Under the pieces are notes generated by a model, which was not told the origin of the DNA, searched no databases, and saw only the letters and a program-made list of their open reading frames with translations. 64,000 bases of DNA from Tetrapyrgos nigripes (taxonomy: Eukaryota > Basidiomycota > Agaricomycetes > Agaricales > Campanellaceae), in the NCBI GenBank assembly GCA_013368315.1, contig JAACJM010000054.1:1-64000 (forward strand), written 5' to 3'. Shown piece after piece: positions 35,426-47,172 of the stretch; within the stretch, counting starts at the first letter, position 1; each line of letters begins with the position of its first letter. The position numbers and the translations under genes were made by a program.

Positions 35426-37192
35426 TTATTGCCACGACCACCAGGAGTGTCTCCGCTCCTCATTTCTAATTTTCCTACAATATCCGCTGTGACTGATAGT
35501 AGGTTGACTGAAACAATCACCAGCATCTTGGCCACGACCCGGATTCCCGTTTATTTCTTCCCGATGAGCAAATATGACCTCCATTCCTTGGTCTCTCAAC
35601 TTCTGGAGTTGAGCTTGGAGATCGATACTCTGCTTGTACCTGTTCAGAAGGACATGAAAAACATCCAGCCTGGTGGTGACAGGGTCAAGCGACATCGAAT
35701 CTGTTGCATCCGGTACCAAAATAAAATTCCTCCTGGAATACACCAAGTCGAGGAACATCTGGTCGTTATTCATAACCGAGCTGCCAATTAAATACAACTG
35801 TTTCAGAGAGCGGCACAGTGGTTGGAGATGTTCTTCATCGTGGATGGAGTGGGAAGGAGTGAGACGATGAAGGAGGATGTCGTGAAGAGTAGAGTTGCGG
35901 ATACGAAGAACAGTGAGATTTGGTAAAAGGGCCAGGGTGTCGATAAGTATGTCAGACGGTCCACATATATCCAACTCTTCAATCAGATTACCAGGAGACA
36001 GCAAGCCGACAAAGGGAATGCAGCTGTCAGGCTCTGATCCCCAAATATGCACCTTCAAGGATCGAAGCACAGGGGCATCGATATAGCAAAATATATTGCA
36101 AACATCGACAGCAGTCGTCTTGTCTGCAAAACAGATTCTGCTTCTGATGCTAAGACTTCGTAAATGTGGGAATGTAATAGTGTGAACCTCAGTAGGTGCA
36201 TCCGCGGGCTCGATGCTGGACATGGTCAGAGACTGGAGATCCCTGCATTGAGAAAGGACGCGAACTGCGGCTGAGAGAATGATGCTAGGCATCTGAAGTT
36301 CCAGATGTGTGAGACGCGACCAAGAGAATCGTTCCACTAGAAGGTCACCGATCTCTACAAGTCGCAAAGACAGAATCCGTAGGTTGGGAGCCTTTGAAAC
36401 CCACTCACGTTCAAACTTTGCGCTGGGAGAACGCCATGGCCTGGTGGGCCGAGTCAGCTTGAAAGTACGCAGGTGAGGTAATTCCCTATTTCCTCCCCAT
36501 GGCCAGCATCCATCCACCATCGAAATACAAGCCCGGCTGAGACTGAAGTGGATATCTTGCCAGCGATTAGACCGCTGGAATATACAATCCAGTAGGTTTC
36601 CAACAGGATCAAGGATCAGTTCCTCCGTCACTTCTCTACGAATTTCTGATGGGACTGCAAAGATAGATATTGACAGAGGCAGTGAACCTGATCGAGTTAG
36701 CCAAGATTCGATGCCTTGTGTTCTGGCATCTATCAAAGGACGCAGCACGGAAGGATTGCCAGACATGGGAATGACGATGTGGATGGACGCCCACAGGCAA
36801 GGACTCGAAAGCGATACGTCTCTCCAATCCTTGCACACCCGGCCAAGAAGCAGGGGCGCTTCGGCGTGGCTGCAAATAGGATTACGATCTCCAGGAAGAC
36901 AATGTCGGAAAATCTCTGAGATAATCTCTACAGGAAGGGCGCGAACGGGCGAAAGCAGTGCTCTATGAGCGTCTACGTAATGCTGTACGGAGTCGCGCTC
37001 TTGCTCCAATCTTTGGAGAGTCGTCTGTAGCTGTTGGATTTCGGAATTGAGACGACATAAAGTCTCTAAGGAGGTAGAGAGTAGGTCCTTGATGAGAGGC
37101 ACATCGTTGTGCGAAGCTGCATAGTTGGAGCAGAAGAGATGTGAGAAGGGAGAGGTCGTGATGGTCATGGAACAAGAGTTGTGTTCCTCCAT
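35426..37192 (-). CDS. F-box-like protein, duplicated copy B
   Basis: Intronless, about 588 residues from the ATG at 37192 (MEEHNSCSMTITTSPFSHLF) to 35426, open throughout. Same plan as copy A: N-terminal coiled-coil, F-box at about residues 75-120 (LPVEIISEIFRHCLPGDRN, LLLGRVCKDWRDVSLSSPCL), leucine-rich tail. Differences from copy A are scattered substitutions plus a small in-frame deletion near the C terminus (one residue fewer overall), so both copies kept the reading frame after duplication. Whether copy B is expressed cannot be judged; its upstream flank beyond 37400 is relic sequence, not copy A's promoter. Confidence 0.78.
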   Translation of the reverse strand: MEEHNSCSMTITTSPFSHLFCSNYAASHNDVPLIKDLLSTSLETLCRLNSEIQQLQTTLQRLEQERDSVQHYVDAHRALLSPVRALPVEIISEIFRHCLPGDRNPICSHAEAPLLLGRVCKDWRDVSLSSPCLWASIHIVIPMSGNPSVLRPLIDARTQGIESWLTRSGSLPLSISIFAVPSEIRREVTEELILDPVGNLLDCIFQRSNRWQDIHFSLSRACISMVDGCWPWGGNRELPHLRTFKLTRPTRPWRSPSAKFEREWVSKAPNLRILSLRLVEIGDLLVERFSWSRLTHLELQMPSIILSAAVRVLSQCRDLQSLTMSSIEPADAPTEVHTITFPHLRSLSIRSRICFADKTTAVDVCNIFCYIDAPVLRSLKVHIWGSEPDSCIPFVGLLSPGNLIEELDICGPSDILIDTLALLPNLTVLRIRNSTLHDILLHRLTPSHSIHDEEHLQPLCRSLKQLYLIGSSVMNNDQMFLDLVYSRRNFILVPDATDSMSLDPVTTRLDVFHVLLNRYKQSIDLQAQLQKLRDQGMEVIFAHREEINGNPGRGQDAGDCFSQPTISHSGYCRKIRNEERRHSWWSWQ

Positions 37193-37400
37193 CGTGATCC
37201 TATATCCCGTGAGAAGCCGCAGAATGACGCTAACCGGCTTAGAAAACGCTGTCATGGGAAGACTGTCGATTTGAGTACAGACACTGAACCCTACCAACTC
37301 GTTGTACTCCTGTGAAATACGAAGATATAGGGCAATAAATAAGTACGTTGCATATGGAAATGTACTTGAACGAGATTGTCAGTGGGTTGACGGATGTCGG

Positions 37401-38370
37401 TATGTTGCTCACCGTAACCTCTTTTAAACGTCCAAAATTCTCAAACGGCCAACCTACTGCCGTGATGACCACCACGACTGCTCTTGTTGAGATATTCATG
37501 AAAGGACTGAACGTATCCTCGTCACTACCCTGGCCATAGCCCAGGTCCCTCCTTCCGTCCTCATTATGTGCAAATATAATGTCCATTCCTTCGACGTCTG
37601 AAATGGCCTGTTCACTAGGTAAGTATCCAATCTACCAATAGTTCCAAGAGGCATCGAAGACGTCGCATCAAGATTTTCTGCCAAATTTCCATGCCACCTG
37701 TGTAGAACGCGCCAAGTCGAAGAGCACTGATTGAGTTTAAAGAAGCCACTGAAGAGATATAACTGCTTCAGAGATGGGCACAGCGGTCCAGGCAGCTCTT
37801 CATCCTAAATCAGAGACGGAATGAAGCCTAACGAAGCGTCGTCGAGCTCACCAATCTGAATGTTGCAGATCCCAGCAATTGTTAGGTTGGGTAGAAGGGT
37901 AAGAGTTTCGATGAGCAATTTGGATGAGACATTTTCGATGTCCATTTCCTCAATCTGATTGCCAGGAAACAGTAGACTATCAAAAAGGATACGAGCAAGG
38001 GTGGGAGGAGGAGGAGTTTATTACCCGGGCTAGGACCAAGCATACGTCTGTAAACCCACAAACATCGGAATAACGATATGAAGCGACGCCCAGAATTCAG
38101 GTGTCCGAAGCGATATGTCTCCCCAATCCTTGCACAGCTTGCCAAGTAGAAAAGATGCTTCGGACTGCTGCAAGTAGGATTGCGATCTGCGGGCAGACAA
38201 ACCATGAAGATCTCCGAGAGGATTGCAAGAGGAAGTCGGCTGACAACAGCAATATTTCATATAGTGCTGTATGGAATCGCGCTACTGTTTCAGTTCTCGA
38301 AGAGTAGTCTGCAGGTGTAATAATTCAGAATCGAGACGACGCAAAGGAGAAGAGTTGTGAGAAGGGAGAA
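37401..38370 (-). pseudogene. Decayed third F-box copy
   Basis: Reverse-strand fragments are collinear with copies A/B. LRRLDSELLHLQTTLRELKQ is followed at once by a TAG where the paralogs have ERDSVQHY. Then come LLGKLCKDWGDISLRTPEFW and ASLHIVIPMF (38177-38055), and finally the C-terminal MDIIFAHNEDGRRDLGYGQG near 37586-37520. Stops and frame changes separate the pieces and the middle LRR part is shortened. Non-functional. Confidence 0.75.
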
Positions 38371-38471
38371 TCCATGGTGGTAAAGCTGTACTGTCGGTGG
38401 TAGCGAAAAACGCGATGAACGACAAACGCGAGAACCGCACGTGACTTTACGCGTCAAAAATAAACGTATTC

Positions 38472-38483
38472 TTAGGGTTAGGG
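38472..38483 (+). promoter_or_regulatory. Telobox-like motif upstream of histone H4
   Basis: TTAGGGTTAGGG, two telomere-type units, 81 bp before the H4 start codon. A CACGTG E-box lies about 30 bp further upstream, near 38440. Telobox elements in promoters of histone and ribosomal genes are known from plants and fungi; its activity here is inferred. Confidence 0.5.
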
Positions 38484-38563
38484 TAAACACACTTTCACTT
38501 ACTACCACCACCACCACCAACACACCACCCTCCTCTTTTTCACTCACAGCCCTTCTCAATAAC

Positions 38564-39051
<488 letters not shown>

Positions 39052-40389
39052 ATGTGGTGACACCCAGAGTGCGCTGTGTTTATGACTGCGTCTTGGCTGT
39101 CTGCTGACCTCATTTTTCTCTAGTTCTACTTGCTATGTATATATGCCGTTAGGGCGTCTCTACTACCAATCCAACTTCCCTGATTCTCTTCTCGCTTTGT
39201 ATCGTGTACCTTATGTGTATGAATATGAATGGTACTTTATATGGCCGTTATATCATGCGTAACGAGTTGCGAGCTACCACGCTGTTGTCCTCGACCTCCA
39301 TGATGTAGGTCGCATGGCTATTGCGAGGCCTTCTAGGGCCTTCTGCGGGCCGCGTGGACATCGGAAGATGTATGATTCTGCTGCAGACCATTTATTTGTC
39401 CTCGCCCAATTCAGTCTCTAGGTGATTTTCTGTCAGAGTAGTCAGCAAGCAGGTGTGTCGTCATATGCGTCTTTGGGGTTACGGTTGACCTTGGTTGTCG
39501 GACAGAATCCATTACCTCTCAGGCGTCCTATGTAGGGCTTAAGGGAAGGACATAAGTACCGTACGTAGCATTCAAGGCCTTCACTTCGATTTTGAATTTG
39601 GTTCTTCAATGGAAGCTTTGAGTAAGTACAGGGCGCTGTTTTGATGATGGAGTTCGGAAGCTTTGGCTACTTTTTGGGAGACGCTCCGTCTTTTGATTCC
39701 GTTTGCAGCGTCGATCGTTGAATGAGATGGTAAGTATCCCATGCATCAGTTTCTGATGATGCTATGTAGGTTCTGTGGTTCTAAATTGTTCTCGTCCAGG
39801 ATCACCGCAGCACCTTGCGCACAAGCTTGCCCAAGGACAGCTCAAATGAGCCAGCACCTTTCAAGCTACGAGTAGACTCGTATGAAAACGAGCTTTTATA
39901 CGATTTAGTAAAATCACGACTAAAGTGCAGACGAACATTCAGTAAAAATCCAGCGAAGATGCTTGACTGCTCTCACACGTAAACACTTACGAGTATAGAA
40001 CTCACCAGCGCTGTTGATCAACGGACAAAGTGGGACTTCGTCGAGATCTCAATTCATGTTGACTCGATTTGCACTTACAGGCATATGGCCTCAGAACCCT
40101 TGTTAATGACTGTTCCTTCATCATGATGATCATCACTGCGACAGTGTCTCCGTCCGTCCGATATGAAAAGGTGTACTGGTGTGGGTATCTGATCATCTCG
40201 TCAAGTCGCTCTTTCTATCTTTCTACTTATTCCAACTAACCCAGCCTGACCTTCACACCCTTTTTGTCAAGAGGGCAGCGTCGGTTCGGTTCCCTCCTTT
40301 CGTTCCCTGCTTTCAAGTTCGTCCCTCCCATCTACCTCTTTCTTTGGTCTCTTCTGGGGGGAAGACTCCGAGTCCACGCACTTCCAGCT
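39052..40389. other. Intergenic region, 1.3 kb
   Basis: H4 3' UTR followed by sequence without recognisable gene, repeat or RNA. The last 200 bp (40190-40389) is C/T-rich and probably the 5' flank or leader of the membrane glycoprotein gene. Confidence 0.5.
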
Positions 40390-42180
40390 ATGAGGCCGGC
40401 GCTTCCCAAACCGATCCCGATCCCATTCGTTTTCTGGACACTTTTCGTATCTATTGGACTCGCTTTCATAGACTTGCCTTTTGTGGTGGAGGCGAAGCAG
40501 GCAAATTACACGATCGACGATACCCTTGGGGATTCTCATACAGGAATGCAGGTGCAATACTCGCCGTCCTTTGGGCATCCAAACAGCAATACCACAGTAT
40601 GGAAGAATCAGGCGAATTGTACCACGTCGGGTTGTCGTATACTTCCACCATGTCAGCAACATGATAACTCCAGTCAGTGTACATGGTCGAGTGTAGCTCC
40701 ATCGAATGGGACGCTGGCGACTGCTTCTTTCCAGTTCAATGGTGAGTCCTTAGTGGTCGTATCATAACCGAGCAGCTCAAATTGGGAATATGAATAGGAA
40801 CCGCGGTTTACATCTACTCCATTCTCGCCAACATTCATGCCTCAGGGATAAGGTCAGACACAACGTGCGACTTTTTCCTCGACGGAGAGCAAGTTGGCCA
40901 TTACGAACATGTCGCCAATGCATCGGGTGTCTTTCAGTACAATTCACTGGTCTACAGCAACACTTCCATTCCATTTGAACTTCATCAGTTTTCCATTCAC
41001 GTATCCTATCCATTCTATGCAATTTTCGATTATGCGGTTTACACGTAAGTTACTTTGTTTTTCCCAGCCAGTCCTTCCATCTCGGGCATCTGTAAAATCT
41101 GGCACTGACAAAACCTCATTTTCGCTGTTCTAATCGTACAGAACAGAACTCCCTGATGATGACCCCTCCCAAAATCCGAGTTTGAAAGATGACCCCCTTG
41201 ATACTAGCAGTCCAGGTCCGGACTCACGGTTAACCCCGGCATCAGTTCTATCTACATCTGCATCTACTTCGCCAGGTGCGAATAGGAACAAGGCTAGATT
41301 AATTGGCATTATTTTGGGGGTACTCACACCGCTCATTGTGTTAATCGCCGGTATCATCTTTCTGCGCCACCGAGGATATCGTCTTCAATTATCGTTCGTG
41401 CTCCTGGGACCTTTTGAATTCAATTGGGTCAAATCCAGGGCTTCCCGAGTGTTCGGGGGAGGGACGAGGCCTAGTAGAAGTGGTGACGAGGCCCAGGATT
41501 ACGGTGAAAGCGAGAGTCGGAATTGGCAAAGGAACTTGAATCATCGCGAGCTCAGACTCACTCCACCACCTCACCGGCGAAATAATAGGCGACAAAGGTA
41601 TTCCAAGACGAGTCTCATGCGCCCATTCACTCCTGGATTTGATATGCACTGCCGTGGGGACGATGTCTCGACATTGGGAGGAACTGCTACTCCTCGAAGT
41701 CGATTTGATTTCAATATCTTCTCCTCAGGCCCGGACCCTCATCATGGTCATGATGACAGAAGCTTGCATATATATGCGCAGAGACCATTGGTGCCGATTA
41801 GACGGCCGATTGGATTCGTAGAAGGATTCGGAGGTGGCAGTGGAATCACTATCACAGAGGATGTCTATGTGGCATCTGATTCTGGCGACGTTCCTCGACG
41901 TCAGGACCAGGATAGCGATATCAAAGCCAGTGCCACTGACTCGGAGGTCTCCGAGGAGGAGGTGGCTGGACGGATCAAGACGATGTCTCAGTCGAGTTTA
42001 ACAAAGATGCATGATTTGCATTCGCGTCCTCTGCCTCCTCCCCCGGCAGCTCAGTCGCCATCCTCGCCCAAGTCCCCTACTTCCCCAGTGCGGTTACTGC
42101 CTATTCCTAGCTCCAAGGCTTCATTTGCTGTTATGAATCATCAGCAGCCTCAAACTCCTCCACCTGGGTATATTCCGTGA
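40390..42180 (+). CDS. Single-pass membrane glycoprotein, mushroom-type, function unknown
   Basis: Three exons: 40390-40741, 40798-41044 and 41142-42180. The ATG at 40390 begins a signal-anchor-like N terminus (PFVFWTLFVSIGLAFIDLPF). The extracellular part has many N-glycosylation sequons (NYT, NTT, NCT, NSS, NGT) and the family-like stretch TAVYIYSILANIHASG, then CDFFLDGEQVGHYEH and PFYAIFDYAVYT. A Pro/Ser/Asp-rich linker leads to one transmembrane helix, LIGIILGVLTPLIVLIAGII, followed by basic residues (LRHRGYRL). The cytoplasmic tail of about 230 residues is low-complexity (Arg, Ser, Pro) and ends LPPPPAAQSP...PPGYIP. The layout of lectin-like ectodomain, TM and disordered tail is common in Agaricomycetes. 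No function is known to me. Confidence 0.7.
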
Positions 42181-42402
42181 AATGGACCTAGTAGTATGTT
42201 CGGTTTCTGCAGGTTTTGTATTTATAGTATATACCTTTTTGTTTGGGTTACCTGTAGTAGTTGTTCTCTGTAGGAATATAAGCGGTAGATGTATGATTGA
42301 AGGCGAGTCGTCATTTCGCTGCGTAATACGTACAGAAACTTGGAAAGTAGGAAAGTATTTTACATTCTCGATTGCCACCTTTAGCTTCCACATAAACCAC
42401 AA

Positions 42403-43489
42403 TCAGACCATAGTAGCCTGTGTAAAATTTGAACTCTTTGAGTATCGAAAACTTCGACACCAAGGAGACATTGAATCACATACCCCGTTAATCCTGATAT
42501 TCTGTCCAGAAACCCATTGCGACCCCGGACTAACCAGGAATGCGACCAGGGCAGCGACTTCCTCTGGTTGTCCCAAACGATTGAAAGGACTGCTGGCAGC
42601 AATTCTATTGATGAGCTCTTGAGGCTTTTCGTGACGGAATAGGTCAGTGTCGATAGGGCCTGGCGAGACGGTATTGACGGTGATGTTCTTAGAGGCGAGG
42701 TCTTTGGCAAGGATTCTGGCCATTTGTTCAACGGCACCTACAAGTTGGTAGTAAGAGTGTCTTAGAGCGTTCTAGTGCCAGAATGATCTGGGTATACGCA
42801 CCCTTAGACATAGTATATACGAGATAGTTCGGTGTGATAGCACTGTTGATGGTCAGAGATGTCGAAAAGAAGACGACGCGGCCTCCTTCTATAAGATCGC
42901 CGCATACATACGTCAGTACGATGGCACTGATCTACCAAGAATAACCGAGAACGCACCTGGAGGGAACATGTTCTTGGCGATGGCATGTTTGACCGCGAAG
43001 AAAGGGCCCTTCACATTCGTGTTTATATGCGTGTCGAAGAATTGTTCATCGACATCTACAAGACCCTTACTGGATAGCATAACCCCTGCATTGAGAACCA
43101 GAGCGTCGATTTTGCCGAAAGCTTTCACCGATTCGTCAAGAAGGTGTAGCACGCCCTCGGTGCTGCCTACATCGGCTTTGACGGCTATGGCGTCACCGTT
43201 GCCTTTGGATTTGATGGTAGAGACGATTTTTTCTGCAGCAGAGGAGCTGTTGACGTCTAGAATAGGACAGAGCTTGCAGTGAGATAACGAAGATTGCGAG
43301 ACAAGGACCTTGTACAATTGACAACTACTTTGGCCCCTTCCTCAGCTAACCGGAGCGCGACAGCAGCACCGATCCCGCGTGAAGAGCCAGTGATGACTGC
43401 GACTTTGTCTGTGAAGAATCTCAAAAATGAAAGTAGAAGCAGAGAGGAGTTCACTACGCACCAGTAAGGGAGAAGGTAAGAGAAGACAT
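42403..43489 (-). CDS. Short-chain dehydrogenase/reductase (FabG-like), copy 1
   Basis: NAD(P)H-dependent SDR of the classical 3-oxoacyl-ACP reductase type; actual substrate unknown. The ATG at 43489 starts MSSLTFSLT; exon 2 reads [19 protein letters not shown], the TGxxxGIG cofactor motif. Later exons show [16 protein letters not shown] (NAG motif), THINTNVKGPFFAVKHAI, an active-site Ser in STSLTINSAITPNYLVY with Tyr and Lys in YTMSK, and NITVNTVSPGPIDTDLF. The last intron (about 42478-42418) joins NIRING to ATMV, ending at 42403. About 250 residues, normal length. Exon structure matches copy 2 exactly, including the last intron. Confidence 0.85.
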
Positions 43490-44100
43490 TAGACTGATGT
43501 CGGCGAATGCTTACTTCTTTTATATCCCTGTCATCCACTTCGATCCCGAGACTCCAAGGCTTCCTTCGGATAAATCCTCCGGACGTGACACTCAGTGCGT
43601 CTTGAGCGCTTCCCAAATACCTCCTGGTCATGATGGAGATGTACATCTGTCACTGCGGGAGTGTTGAAGTGTATAGAGTTGGGATAGATATAGGTCTTTC
43701 CTATGCCACTGCACTTTTTGTATGGTCTGCTGATGATGGAGTGACGATAGATGTCAGCGATAACGACAGGATAGCACCAGTACCGTTGTTAATTTCGAAA
43801 TCTGCTTTCAAAAAATTGAATGCTGAGCAATTCCCAGTTTCTTCTATGCCAACACCCATTCCCCGAGCCGTTTAACGGTTTACCATGGACGTGGTGGGCT
43901 CAGTAATTCAAACAATGCGCACTGTGTACTGTAAGGTAACATTGGAAATTTCAAGGAGGGCAGATTTGCGGCCTGGCGAAGAACACAGTAACGGCCACTG
44001 TCCAAGTCTTCTTATGTAAACTGAATGCATTTTGTAGGTATCCTACAGCTCCATGACACTTTCTTCATTACTAGTACCAAGACTTCCTATCTAAGTCAGA
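43490..44100. other. Spacer between tandem SDR genes
   Basis: 611 bp holding the promoter of SDR copy 1 and the 3' UTR of copy 2. A frame at 43630-43875 has no family resemblance. No repeat noticed. Confidence 0.5.
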
Positions 44101-45164
44101 TTATACGACAAAGCCCTGTTCAGCACCCTTTTAGCTTAGAAATATCAGATGAAGAAAATCTATTACATACCCCAGTCACCCTCAAATTCTGCCCTGTAAC
44201 CCATTGCGACGCCGGACTGGCGAGAAACGCAACGACTGCAGCAATTTCCTCGGGTGTACCCAGACGATTGTTGGGGTTTTGCGCAGCAATTGTGTCGATG
44301 AGTTTTTGCGGTTTGCCTTCACGGAACATATCGGTGTCAGTGGGTCCAGGACCGACAGTGTTGACAGTGATGTTCTTGGAGGCAAGGTCTCTAGCAAGGA
44401 TTCGGGACATTTGTTCGACAGCGCCTAGTCGCGACGAGAAGGGTCAGCGAGCAGGTTTGGAGAGAAAGAAGACCTGCTTTACTCACCCTTGGACATGACG
44501 TACACGAGGGAATTGGTGGGTACCGCGCTATTGCTGGTCAGCGACGTCGAGAGGAACACGATACGGCCTCCAGCTGGAAGATTGTCGTGTATACGCGTCA
44601 GTATACGAGCATATACCACGAAGAAAACTAATCACACACCTGCAGGGAACATTCCTTTATCCACAGCATGTTTGGCCGCAAACAAGGGACCTTTGACGTT
44701 GGTATTAAAATGCGCGTCAAAGAATGGTTCATCGGTATCTGCAAGAGTTTTCATCCCAAAAATTCCTGCGTTGAGTACCAACGCGTCAATCTTGCCGAAA
44801 GCTTTCACTGATTCGTCGAGGAGCTGTTTTGCGCCTTCGGTAGTGGATACGTTGGCCTTGATCGCTATGGCATCACCTTTGCCTTGAGCTTTGATGGTGG
44901 AGACTATCTTTTCGGCAGCGGCGGAGCTGTTGATGTCTGAAACGAAAAGAACGCGTTAACACACGAACAGCGAAGAGTATGGTAGTAGCATACAGTTGAC
45001 GACCACGGCAGCTCCTTCCTCAGCCAGTCGAAGTGCGATAGCTGCACCGATACCGCGTGAAGAGCCAGTAACAACGGCGACTTTTCCTGTACAAAGAAAT
45101 CAGAAGATAGTAGAGACAGAACAAATTGTAACTCACTAGCAAGAGAGAATGTAAGAGAAGACAT
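44101..45164 (-). CDS. Short-chain dehydrogenase/reductase (FabG-like), copy 2
   Basis: Tandem paralog of the gene at 42403-43489. The ATG at 45164 gives MSSLTFSLA, identical to copy 1 but for the last residue, then [19 protein letters not shown]. It retains [55 protein letters not shown] with YVMSK (Ser-Tyr-Lys triad), and [17 protein letters not shown]. The last intron has gtatgt at the same position as copy 1 and leads to GAEQGFVV with TAA at 44103-44101. Divergence between copies is moderate (roughly 70-75% by eye), so the duplication is not recent; the two may differ in substrate. Confidence 0.85.
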
Positions 45165-45615
45165 TGGATTGACTTTGGATTGACCTCAGGCCACATTCGA
45201 CTCTTCACTTTTATACCACCATTCCCCCTCACTACCACTTGTTCCTACCACCACCGTTCGGTCCCGATCCACCATAGATCCGAGGATTTGTAACATATAC
45301 AAACGGTCTCAACCAGTCCTGACGAGTTAGAAAGCAAGAACATGCTGGGGCTTGTCAGCATCGACTACAAAGTCTCCTTCGGAAAGTTACCGAATAGACA
45401 AAGTGAGCGATGTACCCACGGGTAAAAAGGATAAACCGATCTTTCTGGCTAAATGCGGGTGATTCTTTCATGTCACCTCCAAGGCCATTTCCAACTCGGA
45501 ACCTCGTTCGTGAAGCGCTCTACATGGAGGAGGAGAAGTAAATCAAATTTGCCGAAGGCAAATTCTGCTTTGGGTCTGCTGATGTCTGTCAAGCTGTTGA
45601 AGCTGTTTCCACTCA
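45165..45615. other. Shared upstream region of SDR copy 2 and an F-box gene
   Basis: 451 bp between divergent start codons, so it presumably contains both promoters. No other feature recognised. Confidence 0.5.
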
Positions 45616-47172
45616 ATGACGACCACCAGCGCAGCAGTCTCTCCCTTTCTTCATCTCCTGGGTACCAACTACGTCGCATCCCATGAAGAAAAAGTCGTCA
45701 TTTCTGAGCTTCTTTCTGCACCTCTCCAGAATCTCGCTCAGTTGGACTCGAAAATCCACAAACTGGAGTCTGTCCTCGACGACTTGAAACGAGAACGGAA
45801 CGACATCCAGGCATACGTGTCTGCACACCAAGCCCTTGTATCCCCCGTCCTTCCTGCGGAGGTTCTCAGCAAAGTTTTCGTATTCTGCCTCCCCGACGGC
45901 CGGAATCCGACACGCAGCTTGAACGAGGTGCCTCTCCTTCTTGGGAGGATTTGCAGGTTCTGGCGGGAGGTGTCTCTCTCGACTCCGGAACTATGGACCG
46001 CAATCCACGTCGTTATTCCCGTCAATGTGAATATAGACGCTAAAAGACTCTGTTCAGTTATTGATGCTCGGACGCGGGGTGTCCAAGCATGGCTCAGGCG
46101 GTCTGGCACGTTGCCTCTCTCCATATCTGTGTATTCCGAAAAGGCCAAGCTATTAAGAAGGGATTACGAGCAGAAGTGGATTTCATCTCGTGTTGCAAGG
46201 TTGTTGGATTGTGTTGTCGAGGTGTCGAGCAGGTGGAAGGATATCGAGTTGTGTATGGATTATTTGTTGATGGAAGGGTGGTGGGCCGAAAATGATGGAG
46301 GTAGCAAGGACTTTAAGCCAGGGAACTCTGTCCATCTCCACAGTCTATCCTTGCAAAACATGAACTACCACTATTTGGAGGAAAGGTTCCCCATAGCTCA
46401 GCTCACCCATCTAGACCTCCGGAAGACCTCCAGAGAAGGAGGACTATCCATTCAGGGAGGGCTGTCCGTTCTTTCAAAGTGCAAGAATCTCGTCTCTTGC
46501 AAGATGTACATCGACAACAGTTACAGCGGGATTCATAACAGGCCGTCTTTCTCCCCACCTACCCATTTCCGAGCTTGGGAAAAAATAATATCCTGCTCCC
46601 AGTTACGACTTCTTCACATTGAATCAGAAGGTGGAGGAGCGGACGCTGTGTTTGGTTTCTTCTTTCAGCACCTTGAGATTCCTGTTCTTCGGTCTCTGGG
46701 GTGCGAGGTGGCAGCATATAGAGGGGAAAGGGCACCATTTCTGTCTCTGCTTACACCGGATAACCAGGTTGAGGAGTTGAAGATTAATCTTCCAAGACTT
46801 CCTGTCGAGGCGTTGGTCGAGTGTCTTTCCTTCACTCCCAATCTGGTTGCTGCACGCATCATTGGTGCAGAGAATGCACTCTTCAACCAGCGTGAAGCTT
46901 CCTCGGGCGCTGGACTACCGTCTTATTGCCCATTCCTAAAAAAGCTGGTCGTTGAAGCTGTAGATGCGTCACTTGACGACGAGCATTTGCTCGCTTTTGC
47001 TCGTTCTAGAAGGAATGCAGGGACACTGGAGGTCTTGCATGCGACTGTTCGGAGTTTGAAGGGAGAGGCTAGCGAGGAGCAGATAAAGGATTTGAGGGAG
47101 ACTGGAATGGATATCAGGATTATTTATCCGGCAGAAGATTGGGATTCTCCTTCATCAGGCGTCTGCGAATAA
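45616..47172 (+). CDS. F-box-like protein (family of 28-54 kb genes)
   Basis: Intronless, 518 residues from the ATG at 45616. N-terminal heptad coiled-coil (LAQLDSKIHKLESVLDDLKR, then RNDIQAYVSAHQALVSPVLP), then F-box LPAEVLSKVFVFCLPDGRN with LLLGRICRFWREVSLSTPEL, then leucine-rich-like stretches (LHSLSLQNMNYHYLEERFP, LTHLDLRKTSREGGLSIQG) and ETGMDIRIIYPAEDW near the end, equivalent to DQGMDVIFAHREE of the other copies. It has clearly diverged from copies A/B but is collinear. Probable SCF substrate adaptor, target unknown. Confidence 0.8.
   Translation: MTTTSAAVSPFLHLLGTNYVASHEEKVVISELLSAPLQNLAQLDSKIHKLESVLDDLKRERNDIQAYVSAHQALVSPVLPAEVLSKVFVFCLPDGRNPTRSLNEVPLLLGRICRFWREVSLSTPELWTAIHVVIPVNVNIDAKRLCSVIDARTRGVQAWLRRSGTLPLSISVYSEKAKLLRRDYEQKWISSRVARLLDCVVEVSSRWKDIELCMDYLLMEGWWAENDGGSKDFKPGNSVHLHSLSLQNMNYHYLEERFPIAQLTHLDLRKTSREGGLSIQGGLSVLSKCKNLVSCKMYIDNSYSGIHNRPSFSPPTHFRAWEKIISCSQLRLLHIESEGGGADAVFGFFFQHLEIPVLRSLGCEVAAYRGERAPFLSLLTPDNQVEELKINLPRLPVEALVECLSFTPNLVAARIIGAENALFNQREASSGAGLPSYCPFLKKLVVEAVDASLDDEHLLAFARSRRNAGTLEVLHATVRSLKGEASEEQIKDLRETGMDIRIIYPAEDWDSPSSGVCE

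Larger units (their letters stand above)
35168..37400. repeat. Segmental duplication, right copy (2.23 kb, direct)
   Basis: Counterpart of 28119-30354. It begins inside the MFS last exon without the rest of that gene and ends at gacggatgtcgg (37400), where it runs into the C-terminal part of a third, decayed F-box copy. Confidence 0.9.
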
